A stretch of 64,000 nucleotides of DNA from Rhodoligotrophos sp. CJ14 (GCF_038811545.1 NZ_CP133319.1:2571516-2635515); one strand, 5' to 3'; counted from the first letter of the stretch, positions 26,878 through 36,872 are shown. The notes: generated from the sequence alone by a model not told the origin. Program-made: numbers and translations.

Positions 26878-27773
26878 AGCTCACCACCACGGCCCGGCCG
26901 CTTCATCTCGCCGGCGTGCTGCTGCTGGCCAGCATGTGGGGACTGAATTGGCCTGCAGTGAAGATCGCGCTCAATGAGATCTCGCCTTGGACCTTACGGG
27001 CCATAGGCCTCACTTGCGCTGGCATCGTCCTCGCCGTCGCCGCCCTTATCCGAGGCAACAGGCTGTCGGTTTCGCGTCGCGAGGTCGGGCCGCTGATCCT
27101 CGCCGGCATGCTGACCATTGCCGGGTTCAACCTGTTCCTTGCCTTTGCCCAGCTCATGACCTCCACCTCGCGCGCGGTGATCGTGACCTTCACCATGCCG
27201 GTCTGGACCGTGATCTTCGCCCGGCTGTTCTTGGCCGAGCCACTGGATCGTCAGCGCATGACGGGCATTTGCCTGGGCCTTGCGGGGCTGGCAGCGCTCT
27301 CATGGCCGCTGATCGCATCCGGCGGGTTCAGCATTGGCCTCATCTATGCACTATGCGCCGGCCTTTGCTGGGCTCTGGGCAGCGTGGTGACCAAGAAATG
27401 GCCCGTGGATGCGGCGCCACTCACCGTGGCCACCTGGCAGCTCCTCACCGGTGCGGTCTGCGCCATTGGCGGCATGCTGCTCTTCGAGGGAATCCCCGTC
27501 TATCACGGCCTTGCCGAGAGCACGACCTTGGCGCTCCTCTACCACGTCATCGTGGCCCTTGCGATCGCCTACCTGTTGTGGTTCGCGATCCTGCCGCATG
27601 TGCCTTTGGGCATTGCGAGCCTCGGGACCCTGCTGGTGCCCGCGATCGGTGTTCTCGGCGCCACCATTCTGCTCGACGAGCGCCCCACAACCATGGATTA
27701 TATCGGCCTCTGCCTGATCACTTTGGCAGCCTTGAGTATCCTGCTTCCAACCGGGCGCAGACGTACAGAATAG
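26874..27773 (+). CDS. DMT superfamily transporter (EamA family)
   Basis: The 299-residue protein has ten predicted hydrophobic helices in two EamA repeats (LLASMWGLNWPAVKIAL at the start; ALCAGLCWALGSVVTKKWP beginning the second half). EamA proteins usually export amino acids or metabolites. Coupling to the IclR gene by an ATGA overlap suggests relief of amino-acid overload during catabolism; that role is inferred. Confidence 0.9.
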   Translation: MKLTTTARPLHLAGVLLLASMWGLNWPAVKIALNEISPWTLRAIGLTCAGIVLAVAALIRGNRLSVSRREVGPLILAGMLTIAGFNLFLAFAQLMTSTSRAVIVTFTMPVWTVIFARLFLAEPLDRQRMTGICLGLAGLAALSWPLIASGGFSIGLIYALCAGLCWALGSVVTKKWPVDAAPLTVATWQLLTGAVCAIGGMLLFEGIPVYHGLAESTTLALLYHVIVALAIAYLLWFAILPHVPLGIASLGTLLVPAIGVLGATILLDERPTTMDYIGLCLITLAALSILLPTGRRRTE

Positions 27774-27876
27774 AAACCTTGTGCCCCGCGGTCTATTCCC
27801 CGAAAGGGTCAATGGACAGTCGCAGGATATCGGAGCGACACTCCGCTCTTCACACTGACACAAGGGAGGGATAGCC

Positions 27877-29472
27877 ATGCGAATGCCCCGATTGCGAGAC
27901 TTCCTTTCGGCGATGGTATTCGTGGCCGGATTATCGGTGCCGGCACTCGCAGCCACCCCGGCCGACACGCTGGTCCAAGCCTGGCAGTTCGACGACATCA
28001 TCACCTTGGACCCGGCGGAAATCTTCGAGCTTTCCGGGGCAGAGGTCGCCGGCAACAGCTATGAGCGCCTGATCGGCTACGACATCAATGACGTCTCCAA
28101 GCTGCACGGTGTCGTTGCGGAAAGCTGGTCCGTGTCCGAGGACGGCAAGACCGTCACCTTCAAGATTCGCGAGGGGCGGAAATTTGCCTCCGGCAATCCC
28201 CTGACCGCCAATGATGTCGCCTATTCCCTTCAGCGCGCGGTGCTCCTCGATAAGTCACCCGCCTTCATCATCACCCAGTTTGGCATCACCAAGGAGAATG
28301 TGAAGGACAAGATCAAGGCGACCGGTGATTACGAAGTCGTCTTCTCCATGGACAAGCCCTACGCCATCAGCTTCGTCCTTTACTGCATGACAGCGACCGT
28401 CGCCTCCGTGGTCGACAGCAAGCTGCTCATGGAAAACGAGAAGGATGGCGACTTCGGCCATGAGTGGCTGAGGACTCATTACGCCGGCTCGGGTCCCTTC
28501 AAGATCCGCGACTGGCGCGCCAACGAAGTGATCGTGATGGAGCGCAATGACAATTACGGCGGAGACAAGCCGGCGCTCGCTCGCGCGATCTACCGGCATA
28601 TTCCCGAAACCGCAACCCAACGCCTGCTGCTCGAAAAGGGCGATGTGGATGTTGCCCGCAATCTTGGCCCGGAAGAGATCGAAGCGGTCTCGGCCAATGA
28701 TCAGATCCAGCTCCAGAGGGCTGCAAAAGGCACGCTCTATTATTTCAGCCTCAATCAGAAGAACGAGATTCTGGCCAAGCCGCAGGTGCGCGAGGCCATG
28801 AAATATCTGGTCGACTATGATGCGATTGCCGACACCATCATGAAGAACCTGGGCGAGAAGCATCAGGCTTTCCTGCCCAAGGGCTTCCTTGGTGCGGTGA
28901 ATGACACGCCCTACAAGCTCGATGTCGAGAAGGCCAAGGCGCTGCTTGCCGAAGCGGGCCATCCCGAGGGCTTCAACATCACCATGGATGTCCGCTCGAC
29001 CCAGCCGATCGCCGGCATGGCCGAAGCCATTCAGCAAAATCTTGCACAAGGCGGGATCAAGATGGAGATCATCCCCGGCGATGGTAAGCAGACGCTGACG
29101 AAATACCGTGCCCGCCAGCATGATCTCTATATCGGACAATGGGGTGCCGACTATCAGGATCCCCATACCAATGCGCAGACCTTTGCCTCCAATCCCGACA
29201 ATTCGGACGAGGGTCCGTCCAAGACCCTCGCCTGGCGCAACGCTTGGGACACGCCTGAGCTGAACAAGCAGGTGGACGCCGCAATTCTCGAAAGCGACAC
29301 GGCCAAGCGCGCCAAGATGTATGAGGACATGCAGAAGGAGGTCATGGAGACCGGACCCTTCGTGATCATGTTCCAGCAGATCGAGGTGGCTGCCCTCTCG
29401 AAAAACGTGAAGAATTTCGTGCTTGGACCGTCATTTGACACCAATATCGTCGCGGGCGTGAGCAAAGACTGA
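27877..29472 (+). CDS. Peptide ABC transporter substrate-binding protein (family 5)
   Basis: This 531-residue periplasmic protein has a signal peptide cleaved near residue 26 (VPALAA). The family 5 signature AESWSVSEDGKTVTFKIREG is followed by FASGNPLTANDVAYSLQRAV, and the C-terminal domain has YNIGQW-like LYIGQWGADYQDPHTN. It delivers peptides or similar ligands to the permeases encoded next. GGGAGGG precedes the ATG. It heads the peptide importer operon 27877-33130. Confidence 0.92.
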   Translation: MRMPRLRDFLSAMVFVAGLSVPALAATPADTLVQAWQFDDIITLDPAEIFELSGAEVAGNSYERLIGYDINDVSKLHGVVAESWSVSEDGKTVTFKIREGRKFASGNPLTANDVAYSLQRAVLLDKSPAFIITQFGITKENVKDKIKATGDYEVVFSMDKPYAISFVLYCMTATVASVVDSKLLMENEKDGDFGHEWLRTHYAGSGPFKIRDWRANEVIVMERNDNYGGDKPALARAIYRHIPETATQRLLLEKGDVDVARNLGPEEIEAVSANDQIQLQRAAKGTLYYFSLNQKNEILAKPQVREAMKYLVDYDAIADTIMKNLGEKHQAFLPKGFLGAVNDTPYKLDVEKAKALLAEAGHPEGFNITMDVRSTQPIAGMAEAIQQNLAQGGIKMEIIPGDGKQTLTKYRARQHDLYIGQWGADYQDPHTNAQTFASNPDNSDEGPSKTLAWRNAWDTPELNKQVDAAILESDTAKRAKMYEDMQKEVMETGPFVIMFQQIEVAALSKNVKNFVLGPSFDTNIVAGVSKD

Positions 29473-29474
29473 CC

Positions 29475-30581
29475 TTGGTTATTGAGCCGACAGGAACTGG
29501 CGCGGTCTCCGAAACGGCGGCTGGGTTTCGTCGAGAGGACCGGGCCAAGGGCTCCAGCCTGGTGCTTGCCACCGGGCTGACGCTCGTGCGCTTTCTCCTG
29601 ATGCTGGCCGTCACCCTTGTGGGGCTGTTGGCCATGACCTTCGTGATCGGAAGGCTCGTGCCGATCGATCCTGTGCTCGCGGTCGTGGGCGATCGTGCCC
29701 CGCCGCAAGTCTATGCGCGGGTGCGTCAGGAACTCGGCCTCGACCTTCCGCTCATCCAGCAGTTCTGGATCTACTGCAAGCAGGCGATCACCGGTGATTT
29801 CGGACGCTCGGTGCTCACCTCCAATCCGGTGCTCGAGGATATCGGCCGTTATTTCCCGGCAACCATCGAGCTCGCGACTTTGGGCACCCTCATCGGAACG
29901 ATCATTGGCGTGCCGCTCGGCGTCTTTGCCGCCGTTCGCGCGGGCAGCCTCCTCGATCAGATCGTGCGGGTGATCGGGCTCGTCGGCTATTCTGTGCCGA
30001 TTTTCTGGCTCGGGCTCATGGCGCTGCTGCTTTTCTATGCCAAGCTCGGCTGGGTTGCAGGTCCCGGCCGGCTTGATATCGCCTATGATTATCTCGTCAC
30101 CCCGGTCACCGGCATGTTGCTGGTCGACAGTCTGCTCCAGGGCGAGATCGACGTGTTCTGGAACGCGGTTTCGCACATTATTCTGCCTGCGAGCCTGCTT
30201 GGCTATTTTTCGCTGGCCTATATCAGCCGCATGACGCGCTCCTTCATGCTGAACGAGCTCACCCAGGAATATGTGACGACCGCCCGGGTCAAGGGCCTGT
30301 CTGAATCGCGCGTTGTGTGGCGCCATGCCTTGCGCAATGCTGCGGTGCCCCTGGTCACGGTCATCGTGCTCTCCTACGCCACATTGCTCGAGGGTTCGGT
30401 GCTGACGGAAACCGTCTTCGCCTGGCCGGGGCTCGGCGCCTATCTCACCAATTCCCTGCAAAATGCCGACATGAATGCCGTGCTCGGCGCCACGCTCATC
30501 ATCGGCGTCACCTTTGTCGGCCTTAATGTCGTGTCTGACCTGCTCTATCGGCTGCTCGATCCGAGGACGCGCACGCCATGA
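29475..30581 (+). CDS. Peptide ABC transporter permease (DppB type)
   Basis: The 368-residue frame encodes six hydrophobic helices, a DppB-type N-terminus (TLVRFLLMLAVTLVGLLAMT), RQELGLDLPLIQQFW and the EAA loop TTARVKGLSESRVVWRHALR. The outermost start is TTG 29475, 2 bases after the binding-protein stop and without a clear ribosome site. GTG 29562 would remove 29 residues and fit the family better. It forms the channel with the DppC-type subunit. Confidence 0.9.
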   Translation: MVIEPTGTGAVSETAAGFRREDRAKGSSLVLATGLTLVRFLLMLAVTLVGLLAMTFVIGRLVPIDPVLAVVGDRAPPQVYARVRQELGLDLPLIQQFWIYCKQAITGDFGRSVLTSNPVLEDIGRYFPATIELATLGTLIGTIIGVPLGVFAAVRAGSLLDQIVRVIGLVGYSVPIFWLGLMALLLFYAKLGWVAGPGRLDIAYDYLVTPVTGMLLVDSLLQGEIDVFWNAVSHIILPASLLGYFSLAYISRMTRSFMLNELTQEYVTTARVKGLSESRVVWRHALRNAAVPLVTVIVLSYATLLEGSVLTETVFAWPGLGAYLTNSLQNADMNAVLGATLIIGVTFVGLNVVSDLLYRLLDPRTRTP

Positions 30582-31510
30582 CCGATGCAACCCGCCCCAG
30601 CTCTGCCGGCAGCTGGAAGGAATGGCTGCTGACCCCCGAGCCCCAGTCCCGCGGACAGGCCCGCCTTGGCCGCTTCTATGTCGCCTGGCGCAGCTTCATC
30701 GGCAATCCGCTTGCGGTCCTCGGGCTCGTTATCGTGCTGATGCTGGTCATCGTCGCCATCTTCGCGGATGTGCTGGCGACCCATTCCCCAACCATAGGCG
30801 GTGATTTGCGAACCCAGCGGCTGCTGCCGCCCAGCGCCGAATTCTGGCTCGGCACCGATGATCAGGCGCGCGATATCTATTCCCGCATCATTTACGGCTC
30901 GCGCCTCACCCTCATGGTGGTTGCGCTCGTCACGGTCATTGCCATGCCGGTCGGCCTGTTCTTCGGCACGATCGCCGGCTATTTCGGTGGCTGGATCGAT
31001 GCGGCCTTCATGCGCCTCACCGACATCTTCCTGGCCTTTCCCCGCCTGGTGCTGGCGCTGGCCTTCGTGGCGGCCTTGGGGCCCGGCATCGAGAATGCCA
31101 TCATTGCGATCGCCATCACCATCTGGCCGCCTTATGCAAGGCTCGCCCGCGCCGAGACACTCACCATTCGCAACAGCGATTTCATTCACGCGGTTCGGCT
31201 GCAGGGCGGCTCCGCACCGCGAATCATCCTCAAGCATGTGGTTCCCCTGTGCATGTCCTCGGTGATCGTGCGGGTCACGCTCGATATGGCAGGCATCATT
31301 CTCACCGCCGCCGGCCTCGGATTCCTGGGGCTTGGCGCCCAGCCGCCCTCGCCGGAATGGGGCGCCATGATCGCCTCTGGCCGTCGCTTCATCATGGACC
31401 AATGGTGGGTTGCGGCCATGCCGGGCTTTGCCATCTTCATCGTCAGCCTCGGCTTCAACCTGCTGGGTGATGGGCTGCGCGATGTTCTCGATCCGAAGGC
31501 TGCCCGATGA
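30578..31510 (+). CDS. Peptide ABC transporter permease (DppC type)
   Basis: The 310-residue protein has an N-terminal extension then AWRSFIGNPLAVLGLVIVL, the DppC/OppC hallmark FWLGTDDQARDIYSRIIYGS, and an EAA loop FIHAVRLQGGSAPRIILKHV. It overlaps both neighbours by 4 bases (ATGA), indicating translational coupling across the importer operon. Confidence 0.93.
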   Translation: MTDATRPSSAGSWKEWLLTPEPQSRGQARLGRFYVAWRSFIGNPLAVLGLVIVLMLVIVAIFADVLATHSPTIGGDLRTQRLLPPSAEFWLGTDDQARDIYSRIIYGSRLTLMVVALVTVIAMPVGLFFGTIAGYFGGWIDAAFMRLTDIFLAFPRLVLALAFVAALGPGIENAIIAIAITIWPPYARLARAETLTIRNSDFIHAVRLQGGSAPRIILKHVVPLCMSSVIVRVTLDMAGIILTAAGLGFLGLGAQPPSPEWGAMIASGRRFIMDQWWVAAMPGFAIFIVSLGFNLLGDGLRDVLDPKAAR

Positions 31511-32349
31511 GCCAGAGCCCTCTCTTGACGATCGAGGACCTGCGCGTGCGCTTCCACTTGCGCCGCGGAATAGTGGAGGCGGTGCGAGGCGTCTCCTTCA
31601 CACTCGGCCGCGAACGGCTTGGAATTGTCGGTGAATCCGGCTCCGGCAAGTCACAGACCGGCCGCGCCATTCTCGGCCTCACCCGGCCACCGGGCGAAGT
31701 CACGGCGAAAACGCTGAACTTCGACGGCACCGATCTCTTGACCGCATCGCCCCGCCAGCTCCGCGCCCTGCGCGGCAGCCGTATGACCATGGTCATGCAG
31801 GACCCGAAATATTCGCTCAACCCGGTCATGACCGTTGAACGCCAGATGGTCGAGGCCTACCGCGCCCATAACCGCAGAGCGAGCCGGTCGGAGGCGCTGG
31901 AGCGTTCTGCCGCCATGCTCGCCGCGGTGAAGCTGCATAACCCAACCCGGGTGATGTCGCTTTATCCGCATGAGCTGTCGGGCGGCATGGGCCAACGGGT
32001 CATGATCGCCATGATGCTGATCACCGACCCTGATCTCCTGATCGCGGACGAGCCCACCTCAGCGCTCGATGTCACCACCCAGCTCGAGGTGCTGCGTATT
32101 CTCGATGAGCTCGTCTCCGAGCGCGGCATGGGACTGATCTTCATCAGCCACGACTTGGAACTGGTGGCCTCCTTCTGCGATCGCGTTCTCGTCATGTATG
32201 CGGGCAAGGTGGTGGAGAGCCTGCCCTCGGGCGACCTGCACGCCGCTCAGCATCCCTATACGCGCGGCCTCATGGGCTGCCTGCCCAAGCTCACCGGTGA
32301 TCGTCATCCGCTCCCCGTTCTCTCGCGTGATCCCGCATGGGCGCAATGA
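31507..32349 (+). CDS. Peptide ABC transporter ATP-binding protein (DppD type)
   Basis: The 280-residue ATPase has Walker [12 protein letters not shown], signature [15 protein letters not shown], Walker [13 protein letters not shown] and a truncated oligopeptide tail [14 protein letters not shown]. It is one of two non-identical ATPases of this importer. Note LSGGMGQR where LSGGMRQR is usual. Confidence 0.93.
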   Translation: MSQSPLLTIEDLRVRFHLRRGIVEAVRGVSFTLGRERLGIVGESGSGKSQTGRAILGLTRPPGEVTAKTLNFDGTDLLTASPRQLRALRGSRMTMVMQDPKYSLNPVMTVERQMVEAYRAHNRRASRSEALERSAAMLAAVKLHNPTRVMSLYPHELSGGMGQRVMIAMMLITDPDLLIADEPTSALDVTTQLEVLRILDELVSERGMGLIFISHDLELVASFCDRVLVMYAGKVVESLPSGDLHAAQHPYTRGLMGCLPKLTGDRHPLPVLSRDPAWAQ

Positions 32350-32350
32350 C

Positions 32351-33130
32351 ATGAATGCGCTCCTTGACATCGATCATCTCGGCGTCACCTTCGGCTCAGG
32401 CGCTCAGCGGTTCACCGCGGTCGATGATGTGAGCTTTTCGCTTCAGGCCGGCGAATCGCTGGGCCTGGTTGGCGAGTCGGGCTCAGGCAAATCTACAGTG
32501 CTGCGCGCGATCACCGGGCTGAACCCGATCTCGCAAGGGGCGATCCGTATCGAAGGCAAGCCCCTGGGCACCGGGCGCGACATGAGCTTCTTCCGCATGG
32601 TGCAGATGGTCTTCCAGGATCCCTATGCCTCGCTTCACCCACGCCACACCGTGGACCAGATCCTCTCCGAGCCGCTCTCGATCCACCGGATCAGGAACAC
32701 CGCGGACCGTATCGTGACCGCATTGAAGGAAGTTGGTCTTGGGCCAGGGTTCCGGTTTCGCTATCCCCACCAGCTCTCCGGTGGCCAGCGCCAGCGAGTT
32801 GCCATCGCACGCGCATTGATTCTGCGGCCGCGGCTCATCCTGTTGGACGAGCCGACTTCGGCGCTCGATGCATCCGTGCAGGCGGAAATCCTCAATCTGC
32901 TGGAAGAGCTGCGAGCCCAGCATGGCCTCACTTATGTCTTGGTGAGCCATGATCTTGCTGTTGTCGCACATCTGTGCGAACGGATCATCGTTATGCGGCA
33001 CGGGTCGATCATCGAGCAGACCTCGGCGGCGGCCCTTCGGCGCGGCGATGTTGCAAGCGACTATACCCGCGAGATGCTGCAGGCCGAGCATGGCTTCGTG
33101 CGGCGTCCCAAACCCGCCGCTGCGCAATGA
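32351..33130 (+). CDS. Peptide ABC transporter ATP-binding protein (DppF type)
   Basis: A 259-residue ATPase with Walker [24 protein letters not shown], signature LSGGQRQRVAIARAL and Walker [16 protein letters not shown] 32351 starts one base after the DppD-type stop; a longer upstream frame would overlap that gene and adds nothing conserved. It completes the SBP-B-C-D-F importer. Confidence 0.93.
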   Translation: MNALLDIDHLGVTFGSGAQRFTAVDDVSFSLQAGESLGLVGESGSGKSTVLRAITGLNPISQGAIRIEGKPLGTGRDMSFFRMVQMVFQDPYASLHPRHTVDQILSEPLSIHRIRNTADRIVTALKEVGLGPGFRFRYPHQLSGGQRQRVAIARALILRPRLILLDEPTSALDASVQAEILNLLEELRAQHGLTYVLVSHDLAVVAHLCERIIVMRHGSIIEQTSAAALRRGDVASDYTREMLQAEHGFVRRPKPAAAQ

Positions 33131-33145
33131 GCAGGAGATCTAATC

Positions 33146-33754
33146 ATGAGCGATGAAATCGTCTTCTATCACAACCCACGCTCACGCGCCCTGATCGTTC
33201 ATTGGATGCTGGAGGAGGTCGGCGCCAAATATCGCACGGTCACTCTCGACCTTCAGAAAGGCGAGCAGCGGAACCCGGATTATCTCGCCATCAACCCCAT
33301 GGGCAAGGTGCCCGCCATTGTTCACCGCGGCAATGTGATCACCGAGACGCCCGCGATCATCGCATATCTCGCCGATGCCTTCCCGGATGCCGGTCTTGCC
33401 CCGGCCTTGGATGATCCCGCGCGCGGCCCTTACTATCGCTGGCTCTTCTTCGGCGGCAGCTGCTTCGAGCCGGCTCTCCTGGACAAGATGATGAAGCGGC
33501 CGCCGGTAGAGCCCGCTGGGATGACCGGCCACGGCACTTACGAAGACGTGCTGACCGCCATCAAGATCGCCCTGACCCCAGGACCTTATATCTTGGGCGA
33601 GCGTTTCTCTGCCGCCGATGTCTATATCGGCTCAGAGCTCGGCTGGGCCATGAAGTTTGGCGCCCCGGGGCTCGAAAGCGAGCCCGTCATCACCGATTAT
33701 GTGGGACGCATGGCCAGCCGGCCGGCCTTTGCCCGCACCGTCGGGCAGACCTGA
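33146..33754 (+). CDS. Glutathione S-transferase family protein
   Basis: The 202-residue protein has an N-terminal thioredoxin-like domain (FYHNPRSRALIVHWMLEEVG; NPMGKVPAIVHRGNVITETP with the cis-Pro and glutathione-contacting Glu-Thr) and an all-helical C-terminal domain (FSAADVYIGSELGW). It lies 15 bases after the peptide importer. Together with the gamma-glutamyltransferase at 15542 this hints at glutathione or gamma-glutamyl peptide metabolism, though that link is inference. Confidence 0.9.
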   Translation: MSDEIVFYHNPRSRALIVHWMLEEVGAKYRTVTLDLQKGEQRNPDYLAINPMGKVPAIVHRGNVITETPAIIAYLADAFPDAGLAPALDDPARGPYYRWLFFGGSCFEPALLDKMMKRPPVEPAGMTGHGTYEDVLTAIKIALTPGPYILGERFSAADVYIGSELGWAMKFGAPGLESEPVITDYVGRMASRPAFARTVGQT

Positions 33755-33761
33755 CGCAGCG

Positions 33762-34151
33762 TTACTGGACGATCGCCCGTATGATCGCCAGCCCGGCAAA
33801 CAGGGCGGCGATCGATAGCACCACCGAGCCCAGCACATAGACCGCCGCTATCGCCAGATCACCCCGCTCATAAAGCAGGGACGCATCCAACGCGAAGGCA
33901 GAGAAGGTTGTGAAGCCGCCGAGAACGCCCGTCATCAGGCAGAGGCGCAGCCATTGCGGCGCCTCTGTGTTGAACGCGAACAGGCCGGCAATCAGCCCCA
34001 TGATGAAGCACCCGGCGATGTTGACGGCCATCGTCCCTGCGGGAAAGCCAGGACCGATCAGATGCAGCGCGGCCCGGTTAACCCCATGACGCGCGGCACT
34101 GCCTACGCCACCGCCGATGAACACCACAAGATAAGGCCAAAGCGATTGCAT
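33762..34151 (-). CDS. crcB: Fluoride ion channel CrcB
   Basis: A protein of about 129 residues with four hydrophobic helices. It has CrcB/Fluc motifs GGGVGSAARHGVNR near the N-terminus, GTMAVNIAGCFIMGL (pore Asn) and the helix break GVLGGFTTFSAFALD, which supplies fluoride-coordinating residues. ATG 34151 matches the family length; an earlier in-frame start at 34211 adds a non-conserved 20-residue tail. It is convergent with the GST gene (7 bases between). No fluoride riboswitch is seen upstream. Confidence 0.92.
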   Translation of the reverse strand: MQSLWPYLVVFIGGGVGSAARHGVNRAALHLIGPGFPAGTMAVNIAGCFIMGLIAGLFAFNTEAPQWLRLCLMTGVLGGFTTFSAFALDASLLYERGDLAIAAVYVLGSVVLSIAALFAGLAIIRAIVQ

Positions 34152-34270
34152 GAAGTAAATCTCGCGATCTCGTTTTCTGGGCTCAATCCGCCAAAGTTGG
34201 CGCGCACCCACATATTTCTGCTAATGAACATGGAAAAGCGTCGCAACCAACCCGGTGAGAGTTCCGTATC

Positions 34271-35815
34271 ATGACGGCCGCCATGAAGATGCCCCTCGCA
34301 AGTGAAGTCGAGAAATTGCTGTCGAGCCTCGGTGTGACCACCAATCGCAGCGCCGAAGGCGGCCTCGAGGTCCGCACACCCATCACCGGTGAGGTGATTG
34401 CCAGCGTGCCCGAGGCCGATGCCGCGGAAGCGCGCGGCGCCATCGAGCAGGCCCGCACCGCCTTCCTCACCTGGCGGAATGTGCCGGCGCCCCAGCGCGG
34501 TGAGCTGATCCGGCTGTTCGGCGAGGAGCTTCGCGCCCACAAGAACGAGCTCGGCAAGCTGGTCTCGATCGAGGTGGGCAAGATCACCTCCGAGGGTCTT
34601 GGCGAAGTCCAGGAGATGATCGACATCTGCGATTTCGCTGTCGGCCTGTCGCGCCAGCTTTACGGGCTCACCATCGCGACGGAGCGGGGCGAGCACCGGA
34701 TGATGGAGACATGGCATCCGCTTGGGGTGGTCGGGATCATCTCGGCGTTCAACTTCCCGGTCGCCGTCTGGTCATGGAATGCAGCGCTCGCCATCGTGTG
34801 CGGCAATAGCATCGTGTGGAAACCATCGGAAAAGACACCGCTCACGGCATTGGCCAGCAAGGCCCTATTCGACCGTGCTGCCCGACGCTTTGCTGAAAAA
34901 GTGAGCCCTGTGCCGGATGGTTTGTTCGGCCTGCTTATCGGTGGCCGCGAGATCGGCGAAATCCTGGTGGATGATCATCGTGTGCCGCTGGTCTCGGCCA
35001 CCGGCTCGACGGCCATGGGCCGGACGGTGGCACCGCGCCTTGCCCAGCGCTTGGCGCGGGCCATCCTCGAGCTTGGCGGCAATAATGCCGCGATCGTCTG
35101 CCCTTCGGCGGATCTTGATCTGACACTTCGCGCTGTCGCTTTCGCGGCCATGGGCACAGCCGGCCAGCGTTGCACCACCTTGCGCCGGCTTTTCGTCCAC
35201 CGCAGCGTCTATGACCAGCTGGTGCCGCGTCTGGCCAAGGCCTACAGCTCCGTCAAGGTTGGCAACCCGATGGAGCCTGGAACGCTGGTCGGACCGCTCA
35301 TCGACGAACGCGCCTATGCCAATATGCAGAAGGCGCTCGAGTCCGCCCGGGCTCTGGGCGGCAAGGTCACCGGAGGCGAGCGTGTCAACGAAGCTGACGC
35401 GCCTCATGCCTATTACACGCGGCCGGCTCTGGTGGAAATGCCGGGACAGGTGGGCCCGGTCGAGCAGGAGACCTTCGCGCCAATCCTCTATGCGATCGCC
35501 TATGACGATTTCGAAGAAGCCCTCGCGCTCCACAACGCGGTGCCCCAGGGTCTCTCGTCATCGATCTTCACCAATGATCTGCGCGAGGCCGAGCTGTTCC
35601 TCTCAGCACGCGGCTCCGACTGTGGCATCGCCAATGTGAATATCGGTCCCTCCGGAGCTGAGATTGGCGGCGCCTTCGGAGGCGAGAAGGATACGGGCGG
35701 CGGTCGCGAATCCGGGTCTGACGCGTGGAAGGCCTATATGCGGCGCGCAACCAACACCATCAATTACGGCCGCACCTTGCCGCTCGCCCAGGGGGTCAAG
35801 TTCGACATCGAGTGA
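34271..35815 (+). CDS. Aldehyde dehydrogenase, ALDH7 family (alpha-aminoadipic semialdehyde / piperideine-6-carboxylate dehydrogenase type)
   Basis: The 514-residue protein has NAD-site FNFPVAVWSWN, general-base Glu in LELGGNNAAIV, nucleophile Cys in GTAGQRCTTLRRL and the ALDH7-specific tail GGAFGGEKDTGGGRESGSD. ALDH7 enzymes oxidise alpha-aminoadipic semialdehyde in lysine or pipecolate breakdown with NAD+. It is convergent with the agmatinase-type gene and stands alone on its strand. Confidence 0.9.
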   Translation: MTAAMKMPLASEVEKLLSSLGVTTNRSAEGGLEVRTPITGEVIASVPEADAAEARGAIEQARTAFLTWRNVPAPQRGELIRLFGEELRAHKNELGKLVSIEVGKITSEGLGEVQEMIDICDFAVGLSRQLYGLTIATERGEHRMMETWHPLGVVGIISAFNFPVAVWSWNAALAIVCGNSIVWKPSEKTPLTALASKALFDRAARRFAEKVSPVPDGLFGLLIGGREIGEILVDDHRVPLVSATGSTAMGRTVAPRLAQRLARAILELGGNNAAIVCPSADLDLTLRAVAFAAMGTAGQRCTTLRRLFVHRSVYDQLVPRLAKAYSSVKVGNPMEPGTLVGPLIDERAYANMQKALESARALGGKVTGGERVNEADAPHAYYTRPALVEMPGQVGPVEQETFAPILYAIAYDDFEEALALHNAVPQGLSSSIFTNDLREAELFLSARGSDCGIANVNIGPSGAEIGGAFGGEKDTGGGRESGSDAWKAYMRRATNTINYGRTLPLAQGVKFDIE

Positions 35816-35827
35816 GCGCCGAGCCGT

Positions 35828-36808
35828 TTATCGCTTCGGCAGCAGGCGCTTGGATACGCCATAGAGCAGGCTCAAGACCAGCGAGGCTCCGGTCACGCCG
35901 GTGATGTTCTGCGGATCAAAAGGTGGGGAGATCTCGACGATGTCCCCACCTACGAATTTCGGATGTTCCGCAATGCGGCGCAGGCCAAGCTGCAGGTCGC
36001 GTGCATCGAGCCCAAACGGGTTGGGTGCCGCGGTGCCGGGTGCCTGCGACTGGTCGATGCAATCGATATCCACGGATACATAGAGGCCATCGGCATCCTG
36101 CCCGGCAATGTCCAGCGCCTGCTGGATGACTGCCTTCATGCCGCGCTCGCGCACCTCGAGCGCCGAGATGACCGTGATCCCCATCTCATGGGCATAGTCG
36201 TCGAACTCCGGCGCATTGGCGAATTCCCCGAGCCCTATCTGCACGAGATTGCGCCCCTTGAGCAATGTGCCGGGCAGTTCGAGCGTCTTGCGGAATGGCA
36301 CACCGCTCGATTCGGCCCCAAGATGCGCCTTGCGCAGATCGTGATGCGCATCGAAATGGATGACGCCCAGCCGCTTGTCCGGCCCCAATGCCTCCATGAC
36401 CCCGCGAAGATTGGGAAATGAGATGGAATGATCACCGCCCAATACGATCGGGATAATGCCTCGCGCGACCAGCTGCCGGACTGTGTCGGCAATCCGTGAG
36501 AAGGTGCCCTGCATGTCCGTGATCACCACCTGCACGTCGCCAATATCGGCCGCTCTCAGCGCGGTCATCGCCCTGCGGTCGCGGCTCGAATAGGTGGTGA
36601 AATACATAAGCCCTTGTCGCACCGCGTTCGGCCCCTGCCGGGAGCCGGCGCGGACCACGGATGCGCCGTCATAGGGTACGCCGATAATGGCACAGTCGAG
36701 ATCGAGCGAGCCATTCCACGTAAGCCACGCGCCGGCGCGATGCTCGGCGACGTCACCCTTCATGGTATTCACCACGAGGCCGGGCGGCAGAAGCTTGAGA
36801 TCAGTCAT
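35828..36808 (-). CDS. speB: Agmatinase-family ureohydrolase
   Basis: The 326-residue protein has the ureohydrolase manganese motifs GGDHSISFP, HFDAHHDL and SVDIDCIDQSQAPGTAAPN, plus the substrate-gating GVPYDGASVVRAGSRQGPNA of agmatinases. It would cleave agmatine, or a related guanidino compound such as guanidinobutyrate, to amine and urea. GGGGGAG precedes the ATG. It lies 64 bases after the LivF gene of the second importer and may be co-transcribed. The exact substrate, and therefore the symbol, is tentative. Confidence 0.85.
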   Translation of the reverse strand: MTDLKLLPPGLVVNTMKGDVAEHRAGAWLTWNGSLDLDCAIIGVPYDGASVVRAGSRQGPNAVRQGLMYFTTYSSRDRRAMTALRAADIGDVQVVITDMQGTFSRIADTVRQLVARGIIPIVLGGDHSISFPNLRGVMEALGPDKRLGVIHFDAHHDLRKAHLGAESSGVPFRKTLELPGTLLKGRNLVQIGLGEFANAPEFDDYAHEMGITVISALEVRERGMKAVIQQALDIAGQDADGLYVSVDIDCIDQSQAPGTAAPNPFGLDARDLQLGLRRIAEHPKFVGGDIVEISPPFDPQNITGVTGASLVLSLLYGVSKRLLPKR

Positions 36809-36872
36809 GGTATGCTCCCCCTGTTATTGAGGGCAGCATAGCCAATATTCCGGAGATTTGGGAAGTGGTGAC

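Noticed and set aside
29154-30590. Long open frame of about 478 codons antisense to the peptide permease genes
   Set aside because: It has a charged, low-complexity translation typical of the complement of membrane-protein genes; the sense DppB-type permease is unmistakable.
34152-34270. Possible fluoride riboswitch upstream of crcB
   Set aside because: I looked for the conserved crcB-motif core in the crcB leader and did not find it. The segment is also the short divergent gap to the ALDH gene.
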